This document shows, in pieces, positions 1-6,934 of a stretch of 10,280 nt of DNA (the first letter of the stretch is position 1; each line of letters begins with the position of its first letter). Origin of the DNA: Promethearchaeia archaeon (lineage in GTDB: Archaea; Asgardarchaeota; Lokiarchaeia; Sigyniarchaeales; SOKP01); assembly GCA_029856375.1 (NCBI GenBank), contig JAHQWX010000037.1:1-10280 (forward strand), in the 5' to 3' direction. The position numbers and the translations under genes are program-made. The notes beneath the pieces were generated by a model. That model was not told the DNA's origin, ran no database searches, and saw nothing but the letters and a program-made list of their open reading frames with translations.

Positions 1-1097
1 TGGACGGCGGTTTGATGCCAGGAACTCAATATATTATGGTTGAGAGCGAACATTCTGTACTTGCATCCTTAGTGGGGGCAAGTATGGCGGGAACTAGGAC
101 ATTTACAGCAACATCTGGACAAGGATTGTTTTACATGTACGAGATGGTTCATTGGGCAGCAGGAGTGAGGCTTCCAATTGTAATGGCTATTGCATCGAGA
201 GGTCCAGCGCCACCTTGGAATATTTGGGCGGATTTTACAGATGTGATCAGTTGTAGGGACACTGGCTGGTTGAGCGCGTTTTGTGCCACTCATCAGGAGA
301 TATACGATGAAATATTAATGTCCTACAAGGTTTGTGAAGATTATGATGTACTATTGCCGAAGTTCGTGGCTTATGGTGGATTTATTTTATCCCATACTTC
401 GAAACCTGTAATTATTGAAGAACAAGAAAAAGTCGACTCGTTTTTGCCACCATTACCAGACGAGAAGGGATGGCCACACATCTGGGTCGATCCAGAAAGA
501 CCCCTTATGCACGGAAATCTTATAATGCCCGCGGGATTCTATAGCGAATTTAGAATGAAAATACACGATGCTATAATTAAGTCGAAGGAGAAAATAAAAA
601 AGGTTGCAAGAGAATTTGAGCAGGTTTTTGGTAGAAGTTATGGAAATGGATTAATCCAAGAATATAAAATGGATGATGCAGATGTAGCAATTTTAAATTA
701 TGGAGATTTAGCATTACAAATGGAGGAAGCAGTGGATCAAGTAAGAGAAGAGGGATTTAAGGTAGGTATGGTAAAATTAAGACATTTCAGACCGTTTCCA
801 ACAGAAGATATAGTTGAAGTCGCGAAGAAAGTTAAAGTTCTTGGAGTTGTTGATAGAGCAACTGCTTTTGGATCTCAGACTGGAGGTCCAGTGAGTTGTG
901 AAGTAAAGTGTGCATTACACGATACTAAGGGTACTGCGAGCATTTTACCGATTATGAATGGTTTAGGAGGTCGAGAGGTTTCTCTCGAAGAACAAAAGGA
1001 ACAATTAAAAATTTTAGTGAAATTTAATGAAACCGGAGAACTCCCAAAAGACATGATTCATGACACTTTTTGGAGTGGGATTTTAGAGGTGGAATAA
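1..1097 (+). CDS. porA: Pyruvate (2-oxoacid):ferredoxin oxidoreductase alpha subunit, 5'-truncated
   Basis: The alpha subunit of the TPP/iron-sulfur enzyme that decarboxylates pyruvate with CoA to acetyl-CoA, CO2 and reduced ferredoxin in the cytoplasm. The gene runs off the left edge: the frame is open from base 3, so 364 residues are visible and roughly 30-40 N-terminal ones are probably missing. The apparent TTG start at 12 is an internal Leu. Family landmarks are the VESEHS segment (fragment residues 13-18), a following GAS..GTRTFTATSGQGL stretch, a RDTGW motif and LSHT after the first pyrimidine-binding domain. The transketolase C-terminal-like domain II occupies about the last 140 residues, with NYGD, KLRHFRPFP and NGLGGREV. 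The stop lies 2 nt before porB, as in archaeal por operons ordered gamma-delta-alpha-beta; gamma and delta would be upstream. Pyruvate is the likeliest substrate, but 2-oxoisovalerate or another 2-oxoacid cannot be excluded by eye. Confidence 0.93.
   Translation, partial: DGGLMPGTQYIMVESEHSVLASLVGASMAGTRTFTATSGQGLFYMYEMVHWAAGVRLPIVMAIASRGPAPPWNIWADFTDVISCRDTGWLSAFCATHQEIYDEILMSYKVCEDYDVLLPKFVAYGGFILSHTSKPVIIEEQEKVDSFLPPLPDEKGWPHIWVDPERPLMHGNLIMPAGFYSEFRMKIHDAIIKSKEKIKKVAREFEQVFGRSYGNGLIQEYKMDDADVAILNYGDLALQMEEAVDQVREEGFKVGMVKLRHFRPFPTEDIVEVAKKVKVLGVVDRATAFGSQTGGPVSCEVKCALHDTKGTASILPIMNGLGGREVSLEEQKEQLKILVKFNETGELPKDMIHDTFWSGILEVE
1086..1092 (+). promoter_or_regulatory. Shine-Dalgarno site for porB
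   Basis: GAGGTGG lies inside the last codons of porA, 7 nt before the ATG at 1100. It decides the porB start: an in-frame ATG at 1070 lies upstream of this site and has no ribosome binding sequence, and porB homologues begin near the second Met. It implies translation of porB by re-initiation after porA. Confidence 0.8.
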
Positions 1098-1099
1098 AA

Positions 1100-2047
1100 A
1101 TGGTATCTTTAAAACAAGTAATGGAAGATGATATCGCTTGCAAGGAGTGGTTTCTTCCTGGAAACGCATGTTGTGCGGGATGTGGTCTTGAAATTGCTCT
1201 TAGATGGGCGATGAAAGCGCTAGGAAAGCATGTCGCAATGGTTACTCCCGCCTCCTGTTTGAATGTAGTAATAGGGCTCTGGCCGAAAACAGCTCCCGAT
1301 TTTCCGCAATTTAATATGGCTTTTGCTGCAGGTGCAGCTACTGCCTCCGGAATAGATGCTGCTTTCAAAGCTAAGGCTTATAAATTCCCAGGAAAGGGTT
1401 GGGACAAAATGGTATCAATGACTTTTGCAGGTGATGGAGGCACAACGGACATAGGAATTCAAGGCTTAAGTGGAGCCGCTGAAAGAGATTCAGACATAAT
1501 TTATGTATGTTACGATAACGAAGCTTACATGAATACGGGCATTCAACGAAGCTCCTCGACCCCTCATGGTGCGGTTACAACAACTACACCATTTGGGAAA
1601 GAAAGGTTTAAGAAGAATTTACCTGCTATAGTAGCAGCGCACGATGTGCCATATGTGGCAACTTGTTCGGTATCACACCCCTTAGATATTTACGAAAAGT
1701 TTAAGAAAGCTAAAGACATAAAAGGATTTAGGTATATCCATATATTTGCTCCATGCCCACCGGGTTGGGGTTATCCAAGCGAAGATACGATTCAAATCAG
1801 CAAATTGGCGGTAGATACTGGATTCTGGCCACTATATGAAATTGACCATGGTAAATTTAATCTATCCAAACCAAGTAAAAAGTGCCTCGATCCCTCAAAG
1901 AGAGAAAATATAATCGAATATCTAAGGGCTCAAAAAAGGTTTAACCAAATTTCTGAGGAAGCTATTAACTATTGGCAGGAGAACATAGAAAAAACTTGGA
2001 AAGAGATAAAAATAGAGCTTGAAATACAAGAAAATTATAATGAATAA
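1100..2047 (+). CDS. porB: Pyruvate (2-oxoacid):ferredoxin oxidoreductase beta subunit
   Basis: The beta subunit (315 aa, usual archaeal size) binds thiamine pyrophosphate and one [4Fe-4S] cluster and pairs with PorA. Four cysteines fit the cluster ligands: C25 and C28 in NACCAGCG, C53 in TPASC, and C219 in the APCPPGW motif. The 25-28-53 spacing equals that known for bacterial PFOR. The TPP/Mg motif begins at GDGG (111-114) and is completed by the Asn residues at 140 and 145 in DNEAYMNTG; STPHG and TTTTPFGK follow as in the family. I chose the start at 1100 because GAGGTGG is correctly spaced before it and the stop of porA is only 2 nt away; starting at 1070 would add ten residues absent from homologues. 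It is co-transcribed with porA and is followed by a T-rich stretch that probably ends the transcript. No ferredoxin-domain (delta) or gamma subunit lies downstream. Confidence 0.95.
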   Translation: MVSLKQVMEDDIACKEWFLPGNACCAGCGLEIALRWAMKALGKHVAMVTPASCLNVVIGLWPKTAPDFPQFNMAFAAGAATASGIDAAFKAKAYKFPGKGWDKMVSMTFAGDGGTTDIGIQGLSGAAERDSDIIYVCYDNEAYMNTGIQRSSSTPHGAVTTTTPFGKERFKKNLPAIVAAHDVPYVATCSVSHPLDIYEKFKKAKDIKGFRYIHIFAPCPPGWGYPSEDTIQISKLAVDTGFWPLYEIDHGKFNLSKPSKKCLDPSKRENIIEYLRAQKRFNQISEEAINYWQENIEKTWKEIKIELEIQENYNE

Positions 2048-2059
2048 AAGATTAACAAA

Positions 2060-2067
2060 TTTTTTTT
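2060..2067 (+). terminator. T-rich terminator tract after porB
   Basis: Eight consecutive T bases begin 13 nt after the porB stop, followed by further A/T bases. Archaeal intrinsic termination relies on T-tracts in the non-template strand without needing a hairpin, and none is evident here. The 22-nt gap between convergent genes leaves little else it could be. Confidence 0.5.
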
Positions 2068-2069
2068 AT

Positions 2070-3224
2070 TTATTCTGCTTTAGCTTTTGCTATTTCGATT
2101 TCTTTCTTCCTTTTCTCCGCTGCTTCTTGTTTTTTAAGCTTAATTACCTTATCACGAATCTGTTTCACGCGCGTTAGCAATTCAACAGCTTTATCTTCTT
2201 CACCTAATCTACTACTCCACGCTGCTGCTTGTTCTAAATATTTTATTGCTCTACTTAATTTTTGTTCTCGGGTTGCAACTTCTGCGGCGGCAAGAAAGTG
2301 GTTGCGTTTGGTTCTCCATTTTTCTATGGGTTTACTTTGAAGCGAAGAATAGATTATCATCAAAAATGAGCCAAATTCTAATAAAAACAGAATGAAACCG
2401 AGGTTAAATATACCTGGATCTGTTAATCGTAGTTGGGTTTCGTATTCATCTGGTCTAAAAGTAAAAAATAATTGGTCTAATATACTCCAATTGATGCTAA
2501 AAGATCCTAAACCACCTGCTGTGATAATTACTCCGGCAAAAATTATCAAACCCGCAAGTTTCAATCCAACTTTATTTCTTAGTATTGCTAAAAAAATAAC
2601 GATAATTGAGCCAATAATTATAATTATGCCAGCACCTCGAATAGCGTTATAAGTAGTAACTCCCTCGTTATAATTACCTAAACCTTGAATGTAATCGTGG
2701 TAAAAGTTTCCTGGAATAGTTCCCGCTCCCGCAAAATCTGCTATATTAAAAATTAAAACAAATACACCGAGAACTAACATTAAGAGTCCCATCGAAAAGG
2801 CCATAATTCCTCCATAAGCTTGATATAGGTGTTTGTTTCCTTCCGGTCCGAGATTAGGTCGTTTATCGATAAAAATTACAACAATCCCAATGATTCCAAT
2901 TCCGATCGCCCAATACGCACCATTTTGAATTAGTGTTCCTCTAGGTACAATTACTATGCTTAACACAAAAAGAATTAACGCAAGAATTGAATACCAAGAA
3001 AAATTTATTTTATATTGTATCCAAGGCGATGCAAAAGCCAAGAAGGAAGTTACCATAATAATTACTCCTACAATTAGAAGCATTACATAATTAAGTAGTA
3101 CGACTTCATCTAATGCTGTAAAAAATAATAATCCCATGATAGTTAATGCTGCAGAAGCACCAGCAGCAATGAGGGATCCGAATCTGCTTAAAGGTGCTTC
3201 AAGCTCCGCCAATTCGAGAGTCAT
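2070..3224 (-). CDS. Uncharacterised multi-pass membrane protein with TPR-like cytoplasmic tail
   Basis: A 384-residue protein that I do not recognise as a named family. After a short hydrophilic N-terminus come about eight hydrophobic segments at residues 17-35, 42-64, 77-93, 103-119, 137-159, 198-215, 221-241 and 272-292. The longest non-membrane loop (about 160-197) is rich in Gly, Asn and Tyr. Glu283 sits inside the last segment. The tail (296-384) is soluble and helical: residues 306-338 and 340-356 resemble a TPR-like helical pair (LSRAIKYLEQAAAW, EDKAVELLTRVKQI), then a Lys/Glu/Ala-rich charged helix that could form a coiled coil. With eight spans, both ends would face the same side, probably the cytoplasm. 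The gene is single, convergent with porB and divergent from the YrdC gene, and has a TATA-like box of its own. Transport, sensing or scaffolding cannot be distinguished; no catalytic motif is visible. Confidence 0.8.
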   Translation of the reverse strand: MTLELAELEAPLSRFGSLIAAGASAALTIMGLLFFTALDEVVLLNYVMLLIVGVIIMVTSFLAFASPWIQYKINFSWYSILALILFVLSIVIVPRGTLIQNGAYWAIGIGIIGIVVIFIDKRPNLGPEGNKHLYQAYGGIMAFSMGLLMLVLGVFVLIFNIADFAGAGTIPGNFYHDYIQGLGNYNEGVTTYNAIRGAGIIIIIGSIIVIFLAILRNKVGLKLAGLIIFAGVIITAGGLGSFSINWSILDQLFFTFRPDEYETQLRLTDPGIFNLGFILFLLEFGSFLMIIYSSLQSKPIEKWRTKRNHFLAAAEVATREQKLSRAIKYLEQAAAWSSRLGEEDKAVELLTRVKQIRDKVIKLKKQEAAEKRKKEIEIAKAKAE

Positions 3225-3253
3225 CTTTTTAACATCCCATATTTTTTTTTTAT

Positions 3254-3263
3254 TTTATATAAA
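3254..3263 (-). promoter_or_regulatory. TATA-like box for the membrane-protein gene
   Basis: TTTATATAAA, a perfect palindrome, lies 30-39 nt upstream of the ATG at 3224. With the usual archaeal spacing of about 26-27 nt from box to transcription start, the mRNA would begin near 3232 with a leader of roughly 8 nt. Because the sequence is palindromic it does not itself dictate direction; the distance to the ATG favours the minus strand. The rest of the 147-nt divergent spacer is featureless A/T. Confidence 0.45.
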
Positions 3264-3334
3264 TAATTCTGTTTTATTAGTTTTTAAATTTTTAATTTTT
3301 CTAATTATAGTTTTTAATACTTTTCTTTATTTTA

Positions 3335-3346
3335 TTTATTATAATA
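3335..3346 (+). promoter_or_regulatory. Possible TATA box for the sua5-tan1 unit
   Basis: TTTATTATAATA is centred about 30 nt before the TTG start at 3372. Standard box-to-start spacing predicts transcription starting within a few bases of the start codon, so the mRNA may be leaderless or nearly so. That would agree with the absence of a clear Shine-Dalgarno sequence there. The surrounding DNA is so AT-rich that the match is weak evidence. Confidence 0.35.
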
Positions 3347-3371
3347 GAAAATCTAGATTGGACGGATATTT

Positions 3372-4034
3372 TTGGGATTATTGCTTAAATTAAGCGGAGA
3401 CAAAAACAAGGATAGATTGTTTTTAGAGAAAGCTGCGAATTGCGTAATTGAGGGAAAAATTATTGCTTATCCTACAAATACAGTTTATGGACTTGGTGGA
3501 GATCCGCTTAACGCGGAAGTGATTGAAAAAATTTTTAATATTAAATTTAGAGATAGAGATAAGGGATTTCCTGTATTAATCTATGATGTTGGAGAGGCCG
3601 AGGAAATTGGAGACTTTAACGACTTCGCTCGTAAAATCGCTGAGAATTTTTGGCCAGGTCAAGTTACTATTATTGTTAGAAAAATTCCAAATTCTGTACC
3701 TAACGGTTTAACGGGTGAAAAGGACACAATCGCTTTAAGGGTTCCTGAGAATGAAATAATCCTAAACATATTAAAAATCTTAAAGGAAAAAGGATCTTTT
3801 GGAGGAATTATTGGAACTTCAGCAAATATTTCCGATACGGAGAATATTATTAAAGGAGAAGATATCCCAAAAGTTTTTTTTGGTCAACTAGATTTGATTT
3901 TGGACGCAGGGACGACTTTAGCTCAGAGACCTAGTACAATAGTTGACTGTTCTTCGGCAACCAAGAAGTCAGACCTGAGATTTTTAAGAATCGGTTCAAT
4001 TAAAAAGGAAGACATCTTAAGAGTCCTAAATTAG
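3372..4034 (+). CDS. L-threonylcarbamoyladenylate synthase (Sua5/YrdC family, single-domain form)
   Basis: Catalyses the first step of tRNA t6A37 synthesis: threonine, bicarbonate and ATP give threonylcarbamoyl-AMP, which KEOPS then transfers to A37 of ANN-decoding tRNAs. The YrdC domain fills the 220 residues: PTNTVYGLG (34-42), the nucleotide-contacting K58/R60/K64 cluster in IKFRDRDKG, FWPG (93-96), LRVP (122-125), TSANIS (149-154), LDLILDAG (173-180) and STIVD (188-192), ending in the typical LRIGSI. It lacks the extra C-terminal Sua5 domain that makes long forms about 340 residues, so it is the short YrdC type. The start is TTG at 3372: an in-frame stop lies at 3354-3356 and no ATG or GTG is available before the domain; the adjacent TTG at 3381 is an alternative. 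It is followed after 10 nt by the tan1-like gene, whose Shine-Dalgarno overlaps this stop codon. Its partners Pcc1 and Cgi121 are encoded on the opposite strand of the window. Confidence 0.93.
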   Translation: MGLLLKLSGDKNKDRLFLEKAANCVIEGKIIAYPTNTVYGLGGDPLNAEVIEKIFNIKFRDRDKGFPVLIYDVGEAEEIGDFNDFARKIAENFWPGQVTIIVRKIPNSVPNGLTGEKDTIALRVPENEIILNILKILKEKGSFGGIIGTSANISDTENIIKGEDIPKVFFGQLDLILDAGTTLAQRPSTIVDCSSATKKSDLRFLRIGSIKKEDILRVLN

Positions 4035-4038
4035 TGAT
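4034..4038 (+). promoter_or_regulatory. Shine-Dalgarno site for the tan1-like gene
   Basis: GTGAT matches the 3' half of the archaeal GGAGGTGAT consensus and ends 6 nt before the TTG at 4045. Its first G is the last base of the YrdC-gene stop codon, so the two genes are translationally coupled. It supports the TTG start over the in-frame GTG at 4066. The GTG within it opens only a four-codon frame. Confidence 0.5.
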
Positions 4039-4044
4039 AAAAAT

Positions 4045-4578
4045 TTGAAGAATTTTAATTTATTGGTGTCGACTTCAAGGTATAACGAGGGTAATACGAG
4101 AGCTGAGTTATGGTTCATATTATTGACGCTTGGCGATGAATACCCACTCATATTTAAGCTGGGATTCTCAGGACTGATCGGATGTATAACAAATATTGAG
4201 CCTAAGAGATGCATAAAAAAAATGCGGAAATTGGCTCAGAAGAATCCAGATTTTTTTCAATACATGTTAAAAATTATCCCTATTGAATTTAATTGCGAAA
4301 CTGACTTAGAAATTATTAGGAAAATAGTACACGAGAACTTTCACCAAAAAGTAAAGAAAGAAGAGACATTCAGGTTAAGAGTAAACAAGAGAAATTGCGC
4401 ACTTTCCACCTTAGAAATTGTGGATTTTGTTGCAGATGGAATCGAAAATAAGGTAGATTTAAAAAATCCAGATAAAATAGTAAATATTGAAATATTGGGA
4501 AAATTAGCAGGTATTTCTTTTTTAAAGAGAGATGAAATCCTCTCAATCGCAAAGGAAAAGGAGAGTACTAATCACTAG
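4045..4578 (+). CDS. Tan1-like THUMP-domain protein (tRNA modification)
   Basis: A 177-residue THUMP protein of the archaeal Tan1 type (COG1818). Yeast Tan1 binds tRNA and assists the acetyltransferase that makes N4-acetylcytidine at position 12; the archaeal role is inferred. The N-terminal half (about 1-80) is the ferredoxin-like part, opening with NLLVSTSR, the position where these proteins normally begin, which supports the TTG start at 4045. The THUMP half (about 90-170) carries the diagnostic FRLRVNKR, then LSTLEIVDFVADGI, VDLKNPDKIVNIEILG and AGISFLKRDEILSI. No methyltransferase or other catalytic domain is fused. It is coupled to the upstream YrdC gene, so two tRNA-modification functions probably share an mRNA. 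Its last 11 nt overlap the 3' end of the convergent cgi121 gene. A run of six T bases at 4606-4611, inside cgi121, is the nearest possible terminator. Confidence 0.87.
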   Translation: MKNFNLLVSTSRYNEGNTRAELWFILLTLGDEYPLIFKLGFSGLIGCITNIEPKRCIKKMRKLAQKNPDFFQYMLKIIPIEFNCETDLEIIRKIVHENFHQKVKKEETFRLRVNKRNCALSTLEIVDFVADGIENKVDLKNPDKIVNIEILGKLAGISFLKRDEILSIAKEKESTNH

Positions 4579-5284
4579 CAATTTTCTCAAGGGATAAAAG
4601 TGCCATTTTTTCAAGTAAAATGTCTTGAATTGCGTTACATAAATCGTTTAGATTATTCTTTTCAAGAGCATTTTCATATTTAAAGGGGATGTCATAAGAT
4701 TGAAAGACTACTCCAATTTGATTTGTTTTTATTCCGTATGTGTCAATAATTTTGGCAATTTTCTCAATACTTATTTCTGTAATAATTGATGACCCCTCTT
4801 TTGTACAAATATTTTTCATCAGCTCATCTTTTATTATCTCTATCGTATCTTCATTATTTGCGATAAAATAAACAAGTTCAAGAATAGAGTTTGATTTTTT
4901 CGTATTTATTTCGATCCCAAAACGGTTTATTGCTTCTGAAATTTGACGAGTTGTAGATAAATACAATAATAATTCGATATTTTTTTGGTTTGATATATTT
5001 ATATTAGCGTCAAATGCTTTTTGAGCGTGGTAAAACGCCCTTATTATAAGATCCTTCGAAAGGAGCAATTCAGGATTGAATATTTGTAGTGTTGCTTGGG
5101 GGTACTTTTTATTCACATCTGTTATTAAATTCAATAAGCAATCAACTACTTGGGAGTTTTCGCTCAACTTATGTTTTTCTCTTATTTCATCGAGATTAAC
5201 ATGGAGTCCATCAAAGCCCAAAAAAAAATTCTTAGAATCGTTGTTTGATTTTATCGTAATTATTTCTTTTATCATTCTTATCAA
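4568..5284 (-). CDS. cgi121: KEOPS complex subunit Cgi121
   Basis: The Cgi121 (TPRKB) subunit of KEOPS, which binds the kinase Bud32 and, in archaea, the CCA end of substrate tRNA during t6A synthesis. Two blocks identify it. The central one (68-124) reads IFNPELLLSKD, then a helix with HAQKAF, then ELLLYLSTTRQISEAI (104-119) and FGI, the family's hallmark ILL..SG.RQI..AI..GI pattern. The second is the C-terminal helix LLEKMALLSLEK (223-234), close to the methanogen ending, where Bud32 contacts map. At 238 residues it is longer than the roughly 150 of small archaeal homologues, with an N-terminal extension of about 60 residues and an insertion around 165-205. The usual RQI surface is kept. 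The first start is TTG at 5284; ATG at 5275 is equally possible, and neither has a good Shine-Dalgarno. It lies 5 nt after ecfT and ends the minus-strand operon. Identification is from remembered family motifs, not a search. Confidence 0.83.
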   Translation of the reverse strand: MIRMIKEIITIKSNNDSKNFFLGFDGLHVNLDEIREKHKLSENSQVVDCLLNLITDVNKKYPQATLQIFNPELLLSKDLIIRAFYHAQKAFDANINISNQKNIELLLYLSTTRQISEAINRFGIEINTKKSNSILELVYFIANNEDTIEIIKDELMKNICTKEGSSIITEISIEKIAKIIDTYGIKTNQIGVVFQSYDIPFKYENALEKNNLNDLCNAIQDILLEKMALLSLEKIASD

Positions 5285-5289
5285 GATTT

Positions 5290-6057
5290 CTATATTGAAA
5301 GTCTAAAGTAAAACCATGCTGGTATTATATTTGGAAATATTTTTACTATTATTCCAAAAATGAAAAAGGCGATTAAAATTGCTGTCAATATCCAGTCTTT
5401 TTTTGCGTATGAGATTGTATAATAAAAAGTTCTATTTTTAGTGCTTCCGAATGCTCTTGAATCGAGGCTCTCTGCTATGTGAAACGCTCGTTTCATAGAA
5501 CATACAATTAGTGGAATCAATAACGGTATCAGATTTTTTGCTTGACTAATTAAACCACCTTGTTCCAACTCGTATCCGCGGCTTTTTTGCGCATCAATGA
5601 TATTTTGAGCTTCCATAGCAATTGTAGGAACAAATCTAAACGATAACGCAAAGGAAAACGCGATATTATAAGGTATTTTCAGGGAAATAAGAGACAACAT
5701 CAAATCATCGGGGTGAACTGTCAAGAAAAACATTGAGAAGGAGCTCACCATTATAATAATTCTTAAAATCATTGAAATTGAATAAGAAAACGAGTCAAAT
5801 AAAGTGTTGAACACTATTAGCAGAAGGAATAAAAACGACATCCCTTTTATGCTCTTTAACCACTGAGCAAATAATTTTCCAAGAATCATGAATGGAATAA
5901 GCGATAAGAAAATTACTAATAAAACGAGAATTTCGCTAAATATTATTGCTAGAACGCTATATACTATTGCTAATAGGAGCTTCGTTCGAGGATCTAAAGA
6001 GTGAATAATTGTTCTTTTTTGAATGAATTTAAACGCTTCTAAAAATTCAAAAGAAAT
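5290..6057 (-). CDS. ecfT: ECF transporter T component, AUU start
   Basis: The membrane scaffold of an energy-coupling-factor importer, joining two EcfA ATPases to a substrate-binding S component. Read from 6057 it is 255 residues, the normal family length. The N-terminal signature HSLDPRTK is at 19-26, followed by four to five hydrophobic segments. The two coupling-helix motifs are KSRG (158-161) and DSRAFG (199-204), the family's paired Arg motifs that contact the ATPases; the second has Ala where Gly is usual. No ATG, GTG or TTG is in frame before Met57 (5889), and starting there would delete the signature and the first membrane segment. A perfect GGAGGT ends 8 nt before an ATT codon at 6057, which overlaps the last A of the ecfA2 stop as TAATT, exactly where a TAATG overlap would be expected. 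I therefore assign ATT as start; ATA at 6060 is an alternative. A sequencing error of ATG is possible. No S-component gene is in the window. Confidence 0.88.
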   Translation of the reverse strand: MSFEFLEAFKFIQKRTIIHSLDPRTKLLLAIVYSVLAIIFSEILVLLVIFLSLIPFMILGKLFAQWLKSIKGMSFLFLLLIVFNTLFDSFSYSISMILRIIIMVSSFSMFFLTVHPDDLMLSLISLKIPYNIAFSFALSFRFVPTIAMEAQNIIDAQKSRGYELEQGGLISQAKNLIPLLIPLIVCSMKRAFHIAESLDSRAFGSTKNRTFYYTISYAKKDWILTAILIAFFIFGIIVKIFPNIIPAWFYFRLSI

Positions 6058-6923
6058 TATGGTTTACCTCCTTTTCTTTTTCTTGATTCGTTTTTAAAGA
6101 ACTCACTCAAATACTGAACCATTTGTTTCACTAAGAAAATATCCTCGGGCACTTTTTCTCCAAGTTCTGTTAGAGATTTTGAAAACTTTACAAGTTGTGG
6201 CGATGTTAGAGAAGTCATTTCTAATATAGTATCATGACTGAGGATCTTGTGCGTTGGACCATCAGCAACAACGAGACCATCTGCCATAAGGATAATCCTG
6301 GGGATTACATCAATTGTAAATTCGATATCGTGGGTGACAATGACTACGGTTTTACCACTTGTAGCGTTTTCCTTTATAATTTGTTTAATGAATGTTATAC
6401 CACTTGCATCTTGACCAATTGTAGGTTCGTCAAAAACTATTATTTCCGGATCTCTGCACATAATTGACGCAATAGCTAATCGTTTCTTTTCGCCACCGGA
6501 TAAATTGAATGGAGACCTATTGCGATATTTTTCAAGATCAAAAATTTTCAGAGTTTCGCTTATCTTTTCGTCAATAGCTTCTTTTGATAAATTGAGGTTT
6601 TTCAGCGAGAATTTAATCTCGTCTTCAACAGTGTTTGCAAATAGTTGCAATTCAGGATTTTGAAAGACGATTCCAACCTTCTTTGACAAATAGGAGGTAA
6701 AAGTGTCGCTGATATTGTTGTTTTCCACATATACAGTTCCAAATGTTGGTTTTAACAAACCATTGAATGTTTTTATTAAAGTAGATTTGCCAGCTCCATT
6801 TTTACCCATTATTCCTACAATCTCGCCTCTATAAATGTTCAGACTTACTCCTTTTAGAGCAATAGTTCCGTCAGGATAGTGATACTGTAAATCGTTTACA
6901 ACAATTTGCGGGATACTAGTCAT
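6057..6923 (-). CDS. ecfA2: ECF transporter ATPase, second copy
   Basis: A 288-residue cytoplasmic ABC ATPase that powers an ECF-type vitamin or metal importer together with EcfA1 and EcfT. All nucleotide-binding elements are intact: Walker A GKNGAGKST (40-48), Q-loop Q88 in VFQNPELQLF, signature LSGGE (141-145), Walker B IIVFDEP (161-167, catalytic Glu166), D-loop around D172 and switch His198 in VTHD. The VFQNPE..LF pattern after the Q-loop is characteristic of the CbiO/EcfA group. About 60 residues beyond the ABC core form the C-terminal domain, ending in a Lys/Arg-rich KRKGGKP. The ATG lies 11 nt after the ecfA1 stop with no clear ribosome site, so it probably depends on coupling. Its last codons encode the Shine-Dalgarno of ecfT and its stop overlaps the ecfT start by one base. 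The A1/A2 naming follows gene order only. Confidence 0.92.
   Translation of the reverse strand: MTSIPQIVVNDLQYHYPDGTIALKGVSLNIYRGEIVGIMGKNGAGKSTLIKTFNGLLKPTFGTVYVENNNISDTFTSYLSKKVGIVFQNPELQLFANTVEDEIKFSLKNLNLSKEAIDEKISETLKIFDLEKYRNRSPFNLSGGEKKRLAIASIMCRDPEIIVFDEPTIGQDASGITFIKQIIKENATSGKTVVIVTHDIEFTIDVIPRIILMADGLVVADGPTHKILSHDTILEMTSLTSPQLVKFSKSLTELGEKVPEDIFLVKQMVQYLSEFFKNESRKRKGGKP
6066..6071 (-). promoter_or_regulatory. Perfect Shine-Dalgarno GGAGGT for ecfT
   Basis: GGAGGT sits in the last codons of ecfA2, 8 nt before the ATT at 6057 (5 nt before ATA at 6060). It is the strongest ribosome binding site of the window and has no ATG, GTG or TTG in frame behind it, which is what argues for a non-canonical ecfT start. 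Confidence 0.82.
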
Positions 6924-6934
6924 TTTATTGGCAA

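Noticed and set aside
1070..1099. PorB start at ATG 1070
   Set aside because: The ten extra residues overlap porA, have no ribosome site before them and are not found in the family; GAGGTGG is correctly placed for 1100.
1024..1368. Minus-strand 114-codon frame inside porA/porB
   Set aside because: It is a shadow of two clearly conserved genes and shows no family motif.
3136..3393. Plus-strand 85-codon frame across the divergent spacer
   Set aside because: It overlaps the N-terminus of the membrane protein on the other strand and translates to low-complexity Phe/Ile/Leu from AT-rich spacer DNA.
5076..5306. Plus-strand frame opposite cgi121
   Set aside because: Antisense to a gene with recognisable KEOPS motifs; no ribosome site and no conserved pattern.
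5290..5889. A 199-residue EcfT starting at the first ATG
   Set aside because: It would leave 168 nt unexplained and drop the conserved HSLDPRTK region, which is encoded in frame upstream behind GGAGGT.
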